The notes under the pieces are model-generated. The model was given only the letters and a program-made list of their open reading frames with translations. It had not been told where the DNA came from and searched no databases. From NCBI GenBank assembly GCA_963556695.1, contig CAUWAG010000006.1, forward strand, positions 2,294,001 to 2,358,000: a stretch of DNA of 64,000 bases. The letters run 5' to 3'. Made by a program: the position numbers and the translations under genes. This stretch comes from Anthostomella pinea. Lineage: Eukaryota > Ascomycota > Sordariomycetes > Xylariales > Xylariaceae. Every line of letters begins with the position of its first letter. Positions within the stretch are counted from its first letter, which is position 1. Below, one piece after another: positions 11,070-23,272 of the stretch.

Positions 11070-13267
11070 TCAGCCCTCAAAAACCTCGTGCTGCAACTCA
11101 ACACCAAAGTCCTTCGCCATGACGCGCATCCGCGCCTCGACCTCGTCCTCCATGCCGCCGCCCCAACCGAGCCATTGGCGAAGCTTGTACGTGTAGAACG
11201 CCACATCAGTCGCCAGCAGCACCGTCTTAAAGATAACATGCTTCCAAGCAAATACCACACGCTCGCGGAACGGCAGGTCCGGGTCCTGCACCAGGCTCAG
11301 CGACGCCCAGTTGCCCATCAGCTTAATACGATTAACGGGCGAGCCCATAAATTGGTTGTTGCCCTGCACGATGCGCATGTTGCGGCCGATGAAGACCAGC
11401 TCCTGCGGCCACTTGTCCTCGTCGGCCAGCACCTCGCGGATGCCCTGCTTTATGCGCGCCTGCATCTCGTAGTGCCGCTCCGCCGCAGTCTTGCCCTCCA
11501 GCTCCTTCGTGATGCGGCCCTTGGTGCTCCCGTCGCCGCCGTCGTAGGGCCGCATCAGCGTCGCCGACGCGAACAGGTCCGGCGCCTTGATGCCCCACTG
11601 CGCCGTGATGTCGGCGATCGTGTCGTTGTCGAACGTCATCAGTGATTTCCAGAATAAGCTGTACTGGTGGCGGAACTTGAGCGACATGTACACGTAGAGA
11701 CCGTGATCTATGAGTACCAGTTCCGGCTTGCCTGATGGTAGACGTCGGATGAAGATATTGCCTGGGTGCGGATCACAATGCACGACGCCCCATTTGAAGA
11801 TCTGCGCCGAGAACAAGTCGACCATCGTAGTCATGACATCACGTCCCGAAAGGCCAAGGCCACCCTTACCGTTCCGGCCCTTCCAGGCCTCCCGCTCCGG
11901 CTTCAGCTTCTCCTTGAACGTGTTCTCGTGCAGTTGTCTCCGCGCGGCGTTCAAGTCCTCCTTGCCGAACGGCAGCTTGGCACCGTGGACGCCTACCGAG
12001 CCCGCACCGTGGCCGCCGAGCCAGCGTCCGCCCGTCGCACCCTTATCCCAGAGCCGGACGCCCTCGATCCATTCGGTGACAAGAACGCGCCTCGTTGTGA
12101 ACTCGGGGTAGACCTGGGGTATGTAGACGCGGCCCTTGAGGCTCGGTTCCGAGTTGACTAGCTTGCGCATGACCTCAGAATTTCTCGCTTCGGACTCGAA
12201 GTCCGTCTCCAGCATGAGTCGCTCAGTTATGAATGGTACCATGGAATACAGTGGTAGGTCGAACCACCAAGTATACACGCGCATTACGACCCTGTTCTCG
12301 GCGTCAGCCCTGTCCATAAAGTGCTTGCTTGACCAGAGGAAAAAGCAAAAACCACAACTGCAGCTGGGCAGCTGAGACAGCGCGCAGCCTAGCCAGCGCC
12401 ACGCACGGGAGAAACTCACTTAAAGGCCCATAGATCCCAACCGACCTGCTTCGCAATCTCAGGCTTCTGGATCTTGACGGCAACCTCCCGGCCGTCCGGC
12501 AGCCTCGCCCAATGCACCTGCGCAACACTCGCACTCGCGCGCGCCCTGCGCTCCATCAGTCCCTTGCCCTCCTCGCCGGCGAAGCTCACCCCAAACACCT
12601 CCTCGGGCCCGCGGCCGCCAAAGTCCTGCCGGATCACCCTCTCGACGCCGGCCCAGTCGACCTGCGGCGCATCGTCGAACATGCGCGCGAACATCTTCTG
12701 GAACTCAGGCGGCAGCACCGCGCTCTGCATCGCGATCGCCTGCCCGATCTTGAGGTACAGCCCGCCGTTCGCGCGTAAGAGATCGAAGAGCCGCTCCGCG
12801 GACCGCCGGTGCAGGTCCTCGATCGTGCCGCCCGTTATGGGTGCGGCGCGGAAGTTCAACTTATAATCCAGCGCGACCCAGAGCCCCGTTCCGAAGGTCA
12901 GCAGCGAGCGCCCGATGCCCGACGCGAAGGCCTGTCGGTCGATCAGGTAGATCGTGCCGGTGATGCTGGCGAATATTAGGAAGCGCCGGCCCCAGCGCCG
13001 CGTCCGCGTGTAGGAGCGGGCGGCTTGGGGCTGGCCTAGGGAGGAGGGCGAAGGGGGGCGGAGCGGCTCGAAGGGCGTTTGCATCTGTACGCTGCGGTGG
13101 GGGCTCTTGCTCGTCGTTCGGATTCGTGGGAGGAGGGCGCGGGTCAGGGGGTAGGAGTGGTGGGAGATGGCGTGGAATTTGCGCGCTGCTGTTCCGCTGC
13201 TGTGTCGATATGACGTCGGCGCGGCGGCCTGGCGGGCGCAGAGCCTCGATATCCGAGAGCGAAGCAT
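11070..13267 (-). CDS. Mitochondrial ABC1/ADCK (UbiB) family atypical kinase, 2 exons, 689 aa
   Basis: Exons 13267-12420 and 12291-11070. The 128-nt intron (GTGAGT...ACAG) restores the frame across WDLWAFK-VVMRVY. The N-terminus is Arg/Ser rich without acidic residues, as in a mitochondrial presequence, and a likely membrane segment lies at about 96-110 (FLIFASITGTIYLID). Family hallmarks are KIGQ (173-176), the A-rich loop form ASASVAQVH (about 244-252), VAVK with Lys265, the catalytic-loop motif HCDPHPGN, and LIDHGLY in place of DFG. The DHG form is typical of the ADCK1/Mcp2-like branch rather than Coq8. Yeast relatives sit in the inner membrane and affect lipid and coenzyme Q homeostasis; that role is inferred here. 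The length is near the family norm plus a Gly/Lys-rich insert (residues about 420-475). Confidence 0.9.
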
Positions 13268-16199
13268 CCCGAGGGTTTGTCCTACTTATCGTAGGAAGTA
13301 CTCTTCGCGCTAGCGAATCTCAGAGGTGGAAGGCAAAGCTTCCGACCTCTCGGTAAAATCAGTCGTGCAGATGTGAGGTACGCGAAGGAAATCCTTTGTT
13401 TGGCGAAGTGAGATGAAAATTGGGTGAAAGAAGGTTTGCGGATCAATGACGCTATTCGATGCCTCCAGCTTTCGTCAGCAGTGACACCGAGTCCCGTCGG
13501 CGTTGATTTGGGCCGAACTAGAACCTCGGACTCGGAGCCATCACTGACCCGCACACATCTCGGAAGCCCCAAGCTATCTTCGCTCCCGAAATTAGAGCAG
13601 ATCTGAAGATCTGCTTCTATTTGATTGTATCCGCTACGATTGATCTCCTGCGGCTTATCATCATAAGGATCCATTCGTTATTAGGTCCTCTAACCGGGAC
13701 TGCCTTTGTTCAAGCGAACTGGCAGAACGTACCTGGACCTGTCATAATTCAGTGGACAAGCATCCAACAACACTTCAGATATATGATACAGCATGCACCA
13801 AGCGCATCCTCAGGTGTGAGTTGTTGTGTTACGTAGGTGTGCTGCGCTCAAAAGAACTACCTACTCGTCAAGGCTCCAATCGCATTTGACCCAGTTTCTA
13901 GGAACGAGTAATGGGGCACTGCATTGGAAGCCTTCTGGTCTCAAGCAGGAAGCCTTATTCGATTCGACACCTATGGTTGGGCTTGTCGGGGCGCTCCGGG
14001 TCTCCCGCGATGCTCGGCAATGGGCATGAGAAGAAGTACGTACGTCCGGACCATGTACATGATGAGGTGGTGGCCAAAGTGTATCTGCAGACTTATTGAA
14101 CTTCAAACAAGAGAAATCGTCCCAAGTTGAGACCTACAGATCTTCACTCTTACAAAGTTCAGCTGAGAGCAATCCGGGTTGCCAGTCTGGGAGTGAATGT
14201 TTGAAGGTCAGTGATCCGATACCAGGTTACCTTATTATTAGCTACGGGGCCTACGGCATTCATGTCCTACCTTAATAATTTCAGTAGCGCCTTGTCCCTT
14301 GTCCTCAGGCATCAGCAGCGCCTGGTCAGTATGCTTGTTTATTGTGATGCGAAACGCTTCATAGATCCGGTGCTTACGCCGATCGAGCTAAGAGCCATAA
14401 TGTCATACGCGCACGCGTGACGCAAGCAGCAGCGATGAGCTGTATTTTGAGCCAAGGATAGGGCAGATGGTTGTCTTTCGTCACGGCGTGGTCTTACGAC
14501 ATGTATAGTAGATATCACATCCGTCAGATAGATCTTGACGTCTTGGTGGCCGATGATGATGAAGAGCGGCTGAAGTTACCCCCTGTTCGTGCCTGACGCC
14601 GAGACCGGTCCCACTGATGCACCTCAGACACGACATGCCGCATGCTTGAAGTCGGCAGACGGGCTGACCAGAGAGCTACATTCTGTTGTCCCACTGGAGA
14701 GTCGAGGTCAATTCGAGTCTCAGGGTTGCCTTGCCGGTGGTTATTTCCCATTGGCGGGATCGGATTGGAGGTACGCAGCACTGTAAAAGGTCTCAAGCCT
14801 AAAATCGCGTGACGAAGAATCAAGCCGCGTATTGCTGCATGCTACTACAGTAGCCTACCTGTGTCGACATCGATCTATCCAATGTAACTCGTGGCATGTT
14901 GACGGACTGATCATGAACCACAACTCCGGGAAGGCTTGCCGGGCCGCCGCAGTCGTTTATGTGTGTGAACAACATGAACCTGATGCCCGCCATGGGCGTG
15001 GGATCGACTTCCAAGTTCCAACTTTGGGGTCTCTACGATTTGGAGACTCCCGTCTGTTTCGTCACGACCGAGACTTGCAGATAGTGGGGTGAGGTACACG
15101 TATGTCTGTGCATAGTAGGAGAGAGATAGGCGCTAGTTGTTGGATTGTTGGTTAGAAGCACGGGATTGATTGAGAGGGCGCGGGCGGCGTTCGGTCACGA
15201 CCTGCAGGTTGTCATGCAGACTGTCCGTCAATCCGTCACCGGCAGTGGTGGTGCATCACCGGGTGCATGCGATATGTTATCTGCCCACGAGAAGAGATGA
15301 GAGTTGCAGAGAGCCCCATTCCAAACCGGTTCACAAGACCCCACACCCGAGGGTTGCAGGGATGTCTGCAGCGGGCGGACTACGAGTCTAGGCCACGCCG
15401 CCCACAAGTCTCCACTACTTTCCAAACGCTCGATGTGTTCAATCTTTATTCACCCAATCGCTGTGGTCCGCAAAGTGCTCAGCCACGCCTGCCCATGGAG
15501 GTACGAGAGTACATGGCACCCGTTAGTCGCATCGAGTCTGCCCGTCTGACCCTCCACTGCTGTGACACTGTCCAGGCCCCCCACCTGTGATTGGTGTCCT
15601 CAAGGAGTCAAGCCTGCAACTCAATTCGCAGCACTGTTGACAGTCCCAATCTCTCCATGTCTCGATTGGTTCCCACCCCCCCCAAGACGACTTCACGACC
15701 TGCGTCTTCCCACCTCTCCCACGAGACAACGACGGGCACGGCCACAGCCAGCGTAACCAGTCCGCCACCTTCGATTCGCCATTCTCCATTGACCTGTACT
15801 TCCATTGCCGTTTCGTCACTCGTTTTCTGGATACCATCCAATCGCCCGCCGTGAGCGACATTTGGGAGTTGAGTCGCGTCGAGTCGAGTCGAGTCGAGTC
15901 CAGTTGAGTCAGGACACAATAGGGACGAGCCGACGACGACCACTGGAAAACATTACATACGACGTGAATGCCAACTAGTGTTGCTTCGATGGAGCGATAA
16001 ACCAGCCAGCTGGCAATTTGAAGATGACAATCGCACTACATGTCGCCGCCGTCATTAATCGTCTACCGTAACCACCACTCAAGACATTTACACACGTTTC
16101 GCCGCATTTGAGCGCAGCACCACCAGACTTGGACTCGACGATATAGCTTCTCCTCGGCGTCGCGACTCGCTTGAGTCGGCGCGCTGCTGACCCCTCGAC
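13268..16199. other. intergenic between the ABC1 gene and palI
   Basis: No gene is supported over 2.9 kb. The right end is the palI promoter and leader, and contains a small GAGTC pentanucleotide array. Open frames around 15500-15940 overlap on opposite strands and lack any motif. Confidence 0.35.
15881..15900. repeat. GAGTC pentanucleotide microsatellite
   Basis: Four perfect GAGTC units, flanked by imperfect ones from about 15869 to 15910. It lies about 300 bp upstream of the palI start codon, in its promoter or leader. Confidence 0.8.
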
Positions 16200-18495
16200 A
16201 TGTTGCGCCCGGCCACGCCGCTGGCAGTCCTGCTCTTTGCAGCATTTGCCCTGCTGCTGATCTCCGTTCTCTCGACCCCTATCATCAAGGCCATCCCTTT
16301 GGGCACCTATGGCAGCGTCAGCTTCGGCGTCTTTGGCTATTGCGATGGGGATAAGTGCAGTCCCATAGAGGTTGGATACAACACGGGTACGCAGCCATTT
16401 TCCCGCCCTCATACCCGTGGACGTGTTGTCTCTATCTTGTCGGGGTAACTGACAGTTTCGCAGCCGATTTATTCGACGCAACCCAGTCCGCTTCCTTCGA
16501 TCTTCCACAAGCCACACGAACAACGCTATCCGCCATACTCATCGTTCACCCGGTCGCGTGCCTGCTCACCCTGATCATGTTCATCCTCGCCTGTGTTGCT
16601 CATCTGCATTCGCCTTCCCATTCGTCGCGATACCTTTGCGCCGTATTTATTTTCGGCATCATTACCTTTCTAGTATGCCTGTTGGCCTTCCTAATCGATG
16701 TTCTCCTCTTCGTTCCTCACATGGCCTGGGGCTCCTACATCGTCCTGGCCGCCACGATTCTGGTGTTCCTCAGTTTCATTGTATCCTGTGCTATGCGTCG
16801 CACACTCGTCGGTAGGAAAGCGAGGAAGAAGCGGATTGCAGAGAACGCAGAAATGAGTGGGGAGAACTACTACAATCGCCAGGCAACTATGGACACTACC
16901 CCTTCTACTGCGACAGCGTTGCAGCCAACTGTCCCCTTGGTCAGCGGAGCAAACGGGGCCGCCGATAAGCTGCCAACCTTCGCCTCGTATGAGAACAAGG
17001 ACGACCACAGCAGCGACGAGCGTGTTCCTTTAACCGCTAGGTCCCCATCCGAGAGGTCCCCAAACCATGTACAAGCTGACATGAGTGCATCTGACATGAA
17101 TCACGCCAGCCGCTCGCAGCCAGGATCGGCCCCATCGCTTCCGAGAGACCAGTACGGGAATCCCATGAATCAGCCACCCGATGCCTACGGGATGCAACGA
17201 GGGCCTTCGACAGATCGCATGAATGGCAGGGGCCGTGGTGGACCTCCAGCAGGTTATAGAGGCCGAGGCGGTTATGGCAGAGGTGCCTATGGTCCACCCC
17301 CGAATGGACGAGGGGGTGGGTACGGTCCTCCCGGCCGCGGTGGATATGGGCCTGGCCCCAACGGAAGAGGAGGATATGGGCCTGGCCCAAACGGGAGAGG
17401 AGGATACGGTCCGCGCGGAGGCTATGGCGGTGCCAGGGGAAGGCCACCGCCACCGGGTTATCCGGGTGGTCCGGGACCACAAGACCGAAGGGCGCCTCCT
17501 CCTCCCGCAGCCGCTTACGGCAACTACCCACCTGGCAGACAACCTTCTCCAGCATCAGTTCCAGATGCCCCTTATGGCGTAAACTCGTCTACGCCTAATG
17601 TTCCGACGGGAACGACAGGGGGTTACCAAGCTTATAACCCTGATCGCGCCAGTGACCTGCCCAGAGCAGAATCACCTCCGCCGCTACCGGGTACTGATAG
17701 CTCGAGTCTGGGCCATGTAGGTCAAGCTATGGAGATGGACGCTAGAACAGGTAGTCCAGCCCACCCGCCTGCGGGCTTCGGCCAGTTCAACCAGTTACGA
17801 GATAGTGATGCGGATGTAGCTGGCATGCTGGCGTTACAACAGGGAAGATTATCGCCGCGCCGTCACGACACGTACATGAGCGAAAGGAGCAAGTACAGCC
17901 AAGATGAGTAAGTGAATTCCAATATCTGCAGACGGAGAAAGCAGTATGTTTTTTGACACTGTGTAGCAGTAACTATGTTCCGCCACGGCAAGCTTGGAAT
18001 CAGGGACTGGGTCGATCATCTCCAGGAATTCCATCCCCTGGAATACCATCCCCTCTACATGTACCGTCCCGCCCGCGAGAGTTGAGTAATGGGACGCCGC
18101 CGCCTCAAGGAGACACCGCCAGTGCTGGCACATACTACGAAGATGTGGACCCTCGCTTCATGGAGCCAGCCTCGCGTTCCCAGCAAGCTCCTCTGGACGC
18201 ACCAATAGGCTATGACGAACCTCACAATGCCGCCGGTGCAAGAAGCCCGGCCATCTCTGAACAATCAGGCTTCACTTCCATCTCGCAACGGGGCGTGAAC
18301 CCTCGCTGGAACGGACCCCCGGGCCAGGGCTATGGCCAACAAATACCACCACGGAGACCGGTCAACCGAAACGACGTGAATATTCTTAATAGCAATCCTG
18401 ACTTTCAGCTACCGTCGAACCGTGGGCCTTCGGCTACTCCTGCCAGAGGGGCTGCTGGGGGCATGATACCTGGCGGTGCTTACCCGGGGATATAA
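16200..18495 (+). CDS. palI: pH-response regulator PalI/Rim9 (3 exons, about 718 aa)
   Basis: Exons 16200-16386, 16464-17907 and 17970-18495. The intron 1 donor is GTACGC and acceptor TTCGCAG. The last acceptor may instead be TAG at 17966, adding one residue. The protein starts with a hydrophobic segment (LAVLLFAAFALLLISVL) and has three more membrane segments in the first 200 residues, with LSAILIVHPVACLLTLIMF typical of the SUR7/PalI family. A long cytoplasmic tail follows, with a Gly/Arg/Tyr/Pro repeat region (about residues 315-370, GRGGYGPGPN repeated), and near the C-terminus NSNPDFQLPSNRG, a block I associate with PalI. PalI helps place the PalH sensor at the plasma membrane in ambient-pH signalling to PacC. 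The C-terminal tail is spliced on by the last intron, so an annotation stopping at 17911 would be truncated. Confidence 0.92.
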
Positions 18496-20600
18496 TAACT
18501 CCATACTTCCCTTTCTGTCCCTACTTACTGTAAATCTGCATGATTCTTGCATCAGAGATGCTACCGATGGTTACGAAACATTCACGCTGTCTAGGCGCCC
18601 GCTTCAGTCAGACTTGACCATCATGTTCATCCAAGTCTACGACCAACGTCTTATATACCCTTTCTACGACCCCGATCTACCTTCAACCGTACCAAAACTT
18701 CTTTTCCCCCGACTTCACCTTCTCTGGCCACTGTCGCCAGCTGCCTTGACTGCGGGCATTCTCGTCGACGAAGGCCTCGTGTTCCTTCCGCATCGACATT
18801 GTTTACAGACGAACGAATATGATGGACGCGCAATTTTTCGAACAGCGCACAAGGCTCAAATGCATCAGATGCAATGGCTGAGTTTGCTGGAAACGGATTT
18901 CATGACCCTGTTTCCTGGGGTTTGAGGCAGCGACTGCAATAGGATCTACGCCTGTTTGAATGATTGGCGCTTGGAGGAGTTCCCTGCGTAGCTGGTTCGC
19001 TTTGTGGAGTTCGTCGTCGAACTCAGGACGTAGTATATCTGGATGTGTGTGTGTGGTAGTCACTTGGTTAGCAAGTCTACCTATTGTACAGGCGGTTCAC
19101 TGCGCTTAGGAAGTTGTATCTTCTCTTCCAGCTGAATGGTAGAAATGTTAAAACAAGTCAAAGTCAACTTTCGGCTTGCTGGCTGTACGTGAGAACTTAA
19201 GTCATTACAGACGATACCGTGTCGAGTTTCGCATCAGATCTGCCCAGGTATGTGTTGCAAAGTGATGCCCGATTGTGGTGGGTGATCCGCCGCATCACGG
19301 CGGTAGCAGCCATGCTCACTCGAAGACATATCGGGACCATGCGACCGGTCCCACCGTTTTCTCTGCCACGAGATGCAATATTGAGCCGGAGCCGCCGCGT
19401 TCTGCTCCTAGATATCGGGACGTACTTATGACTGCTGCAGGTGACGCTTAGCTGCATTAACGGAAACGGGCACCTCACGGGGCTCTTGTGGCTCTCTTTT
19501 CCATCCGACATTGAATATATCGCGTGGGAGGAGCGTTTGCGCGGAACGTGTGGGCGTAGAACGACGGTTGCCAGTTCGTTAGGTTAGCAGATGATGCCGC
19601 TTTTGTGTACGTACTGGGAGAGGGCGTGGCACAAAGGCATGGGTTGCTGGTGGACGGCATGGGGGCAAAGTCATCTAACTAACTGGCTATGTGTACATAT
19701 TTTACCCGTTGGGCTGATCGACTGATGAGTTGCTTCTTCCAAGTTGGTGGCCATAACCGTTTCCATTGGTTTCTGCTGGTGGCGTTGTGCTTGTATGAAG
19801 GTTGAGCAGGACACACTGAGCTCCTATCTGGAAGTCTTCGTATAGCGCCTCAATAAGGTACTATATATCTACCTAGGGTTTATTAATACAGCTGGATAAG
19901 GTATCTGAGATATATAGCAAGAGCGGCCTAATTGATCAGAACCGTCTATTGTGGTGTGCTTATTATAGCACATCCGTTCATGGCAAGTTGGAGGTGGTAC
20001 GAGCCACAATCGAGTTCGGCCGGGTCTTGCCCCTTTTCTGGTGTCTTACCACTGATAGGTACATCAGCTGTCCTGTTTAAGACTTGAGAGGGGCGATCGT
20101 AGCTCCCTTTTCTTTGCCACGACACTTCATCTAGTACCGACCTCGAATACCTACCTCATTCGCGTGTACGGGGAATGCGATTTCCTCGGCGGCTCGTTCC
20201 GGTCCTCTACACTTGATTGCGGAAGGCACTCTATGGAAGCCAGTACATTTGCTCCGGGGAGCAGAAAGAGCGTCAGTGGGAAGCACGTACGTCCAGTCCA
20301 CTTCCCCCATGAGGGTAGCAACTACCTAACTACCTCTCAGATGTCTTTACACAGCTGTTGCGAATGAGAGAGGGAGGAAGCGGCGCCTCAACCCAATCCC
20401 TCTTGTCCACTCGCCTACTTGATGTCTCTTCTCACCTCTGTTCTCCCAACACACACTCTCATCAACAACATCCTTTCTCGCCCGTCCACTGTCGTTTGAG
20501 GCTACCGTCACGCAGTCAATACCCTCTTGTGTATCTTCTCTGATCAAGGCGTGGAAACAACAATTCATCATACCTAACTAATCCAGCATCGCTCTACACG
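18496..20600. other. intergenic, no gene seen
   Basis: Contains the palI 3' region and the promoter of the small gene at 20601. A (TG)n tract lies at about 19043. Around 19860-19920 the sequence is AT-rich with several TATATA runs. From about 20385 the plus strand becomes pyrimidine-rich, as expected for a leader. A plus-strand open frame at 18476-18925 is not supported by motifs. Confidence 0.35.
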
Positions 20601-21131
20601 ATGGCGACCAGTCGAAGCCACTACTTTTCCAACCAAGTCAAGAACAGCCAGAAGGACGGCCCAGGTACCCTGGGTGAGGTCCCACGTTCTCACCACGACG
20701 AACTATGTCAAAGCAGAACTGACCGTTGTGGCAACAGAAGAAAGCAACGTGAACGGCACCGTGGCAACTGGACAATCCCAAGGGATCTCCGACTACGATA
20801 CAGAACGTAACGGTACGTTAACAAAACCCATTCCCACCTGTTCTAGTCCTATCTAACAGGAGATCCAGCCCAAGAGCTTCCCCCCTACACCCGCAACCAC
20901 ATCGCAGGGCTGTCGACTGCCCACAAGTCGCTCGACACACGCCTGGCCTCCCTCGAGAAGAGCCACGCGGAGAACAACACGGCTCTGTCCTCCGATGTAG
21001 GCTCGCGCCGCATGGCCAAACGCATGGCCGCTGCTGCCATGGGCATGTCTGCCCTAGCGACCCTCCTGGCGCTCGCGGGTATTGTCACTGGTGCCGTGGC
21101 ACTTCGAAATCACAACGGATTCGATGACTGA
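20601..21131 (+). CDS. Unrecognised small protein with coiled coil and C-terminal membrane anchor (3 exons, about 146 aa)
   Basis: Proposed exons 20601-20673, 20717-20812 and 20860-21131. Intron 1 may instead start at 20665, giving three residues fewer; both donors keep the frame. Intron 2 has donor GTACGT and acceptor TAACAG. The spliced protein runs from MATSRSHYFSNQVKNSQKDG through an acidic, Thr-rich middle (LTVVATEESNVNGTVATG) into a heptad-like helix (GLSTAHKSLDTRLASLEKSH). It ends in a basic patch (GSRRMAKRMAAAAMG), a hydrophobic segment (ALATLLALAGIVTGAVAL) and a short polar tail. This layout suggests a tail-anchored or single-pass membrane protein with a coiled-coil face. No family is recognised. 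The phase-consistent splicing over three exons, the stop at 21129-21131 and the CT-rich leader support a real gene. Confidence 0.65.
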
Positions 21132-22343
21132 GTTAACAGTATGCGAGGAAGCAAGTTAGCTGTCGAGGGCAGTTCTTTGATGGGAGGCAGAGCAGAGACC
21201 TAGAATCGTAATGGGCGTCGAGACCGGACCTTCCTGGTCGTCGTGGAGGGGACGAAGTGTACGCTCGAGAGCATAATCACATTCATTGGATTAATACACG
21301 CAGTAATGCCTATATGCCCTCATGAGCGCTGCCGATGCGTATATGTACCATGCTGGTTGACTATATCTTCGTGGGCACTGGCATGCTCGCCATAGGCGGC
21401 CAGAGGACGGCAGAGCGGTTCACATGACACCTTGCATATGAGCACACATTTCAAGGGAACCAGCTGAGACGACCACCAAGTCGCTCTTCGATAACTCACC
21501 AGCCTGCAGGTATGATCTGTTGAAAGCTTCTAGGCCTGGCATAGTAATCTGCCCGCTCGAGAGACATCGTGTCTTGGCAATCGGGGCCTTCTACCTCCAA
21601 CAGGCAACGTTGACGTCGACGCCTGGTCTCATTTGAGCACCTTTATTACGTTCGAAACCACGTGAGTACTGGTTCGACAGCGTCATGCACAATGGTGTAA
21701 CTATTGCATGTCGACAGCCTCCAGCGGCGAGCTTTCCCAATGCCGGCTTTGCGGCAGCCGAATGCGATCACTCGAGTAGAGATATCTGGGATCAATCCCG
21801 AAACAAGCCGATCGATCCCCTCCGCGGCTCGCTTACTTGGGACCGTTTCTGTCGACACCTAGAAGTGAAAGGCGGCAGCAACGTGGTGAACATCCTGGAT
21901 ACATTCGTACGCACTCGCTAAAGACGTCACCTCGAGAAAGGTGATTGGCTGAAAGGATCCGAGGCGCACCATGTTCGTCGCCCCCGGCCAAGTTGGTGTG
22001 GAGCCAAGCGAATGCGAGCCGGGGCGGAGGAAGGCCGGGGTCAGCTCCGGGACAGTCCACGTATTGACGGGAGTCTGGTCGACGTCACTCGGCGGCATGC
22101 ACTCGCATCCTGGTGAGCGTTACGGTTGAAGACCAGAGACCACGGCACTGGAATGTGTATATAAGGACGGGTTGCTCGACCTCGATGGGAAGACAGGACT
22201 TCAGACACCAACCGTCACAGACAGCGCAGCCTACGAAGCCCGAACCACCTGAAAGGAGTATCGTCATCTCACTGACTACGTCTCCATATCGACTCAAAGA
22301 ACACCAACAGGTTCCAGACAGTTCTCCACAAAATAACGTCACG
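21132..22343. other. intergenic and promoter region
   Basis: No gene is seen. The last 200 bp form a promoter and leader for the small gene at 22344, with a TATA-like box at 22158-22165. Confidence 0.4.
22158..22165 (+). promoter_or_regulatory. TATA-like box of the 22344 gene
   Basis: TATATAAG, 179 bp upstream of the ATG at 22344, in an otherwise GC-balanced region. This leaves room for a leader of about 150 nt. Assigned by sequence only. Confidence 0.4.
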
Positions 22344-22733
22344 ATGTGCTGCAAGAAGAATCGCATCAATCCCCGCGCCGCCGACTTCCACCAAGGACAA
22401 TACACCAGCGACGGCACGAACACAGCGATCTATGCCATACCAACCAGAAGAGGCTGCTGCGGTAGCCGTCGCCGTCGCCATCAGCAGCGTCGAGGTGGCC
22501 TCATCGCCATGGTGATCGGGCTCGTCCGGGAGCACCAGGCCGCCAAGCAGGGCCGGATCACGGCCGGCGGGATGAATGACCCTCGGGCTCATGCTCCACA
22601 GCAGCAGATGGGAAGGATTGTGCACGATGGGCTAGAGGGTACTGCGAAGGAAAAGACGGAAGATGCTGAGGATGAGGTGGACGGACACTCGATGGCGCCG
22701 CCTGCGTATGAAGCGGCCGTCAGGAGCGGGTGA
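22344..22733 (+). CDS. Small basic protein with cysteine pairs and a PPxY motif (129 aa)
   Basis: The frame is open further upstream, but the region before 22344 has leader character, and the ATG at 22344 follows ACG at -3 with an N-terminus that looks functional (MCCKKN). A second Cys pair lies at RRGCCGSRRRRHQQRRGG, followed by a short helix (LIAMVIGLVREHQAAKQG), a Gly/His linker, an acidic stretch and the C-terminal APPAYEAAV. Vicinal cysteines beside basic residues are typical palmitoylation sites, and PPAY fits a PPxY ligand for WW domains such as those of Rsp5-type ubiquitin ligases. Both roles are inference. No signal peptide is seen, and the family is not recognised. Confidence 0.6.
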   Translation: MCCKKNRINPRAADFHQGQYTSDGTNTAIYAIPTRRGCCGSRRRRHQQRRGGLIAMVIGLVREHQAAKQGRITAGGMNDPRAHAPQQQMGRIVHDGLEGTAKEKTEDAEDEVDGHSMAPPAYEAAVRSG

Positions 22734-23053
22734 GGGTGACAGGTGGAGGCCCGACTGGATAGTTGAGGTGAAATCAGCAGTGGCTTGGGTGACTCTGGCG
22801 GCCACTTGGCCCTGGGTCAAATGCCCGTGACAGGCGCTGATGCAGACAGAATGTTATCATGTCAACTACTTAGTTTCTGGTCCGGTAGGGGTAGAGAGCT
22901 TGGGGTTGGTTGAGCGCGAGGCGGTTGGAGAGGGCGTTAGAGAGGCGTTCATAACAGATTCAAACTCAAAAACGCCGCGGTCTATCAAACCAGCCATCGC
23001 GGTCACCGTGTTGTGTGTGAGCTTATTATGAAAAAGGGCTCAACAGTAAACGG

Positions 23054-23071
23054 ACGAGGTTTAAACCTCGT
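23054..23071. promoter_or_regulatory. 18-bp perfect palindrome
   Basis: ACGAGGTTTAAACCTCGT is its own reverse complement. It lies 202 bp upstream of the ATG at 23273. It could be the site of a dimeric regulator, such as a zinc-cluster or bZIP factor, or chance; no factor can be assigned. Confidence 0.35.
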
Positions 23072-23162
23072 GTCCAGAAAATGCAAGATTTACCTGCTCA
23101 AGCCACATACCAACGGAGAAACCCCCGACCTCCAACTCTTCTTCGCGAACTCTCCCCTCTGA

Positions 23163-23267
23163 ACTCTTCCCTCTGCACTCCAGTTACATTCGCTCGAACA
23201 CCACATCGCTCTTCTTCGTGGACTCTTCCCTCCGAACTCCAGTCACATTCATTGAACACCACATCGC
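23163..23267. repeat. Tandem duplication in the 5' leader
   Basis: The segment beginning ACTCTTCCCTCTGCACTCCA at 23163 returns at 23222 as ACTCTTCCCTCCGAACTCCA and stays similar up to GAACACCACATCGC in both copies (about 47 bp, 59-bp period, few mismatches). A third, weaker echo precedes it at about 23135. Confidence 0.7.
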
Positions 23268-23272
23268 CCATC

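Larger units (their letters stand above)
22734..23272. other. intergenic with palindrome and leader duplication
   Basis: No gene. It holds an 18-bp perfect palindrome (23054-23071) and a 59-bp-period duplication directly before the next start codon; both are listed separately. Confidence 0.5.

Noticed and set aside
10971..12161. Plus-strand open frames opposite the ABC1 gene
   Set aside because: Antisense shadows of a clear kinase-like coding sequence with Ala/Arg/Leu bias.
17030..17555. Minus-strand frames of about 170 codons inside palI
   Set aside because: Produced by the repetitive Gly/Arg/Tyr/Pro coding region of palI read backwards.
18476..18925. Plus-strand frame of 149 codons after palI
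   Set aside because: Starts inside the palI stop region and lacks any motif; interpreted as 3' untranslated sequence.
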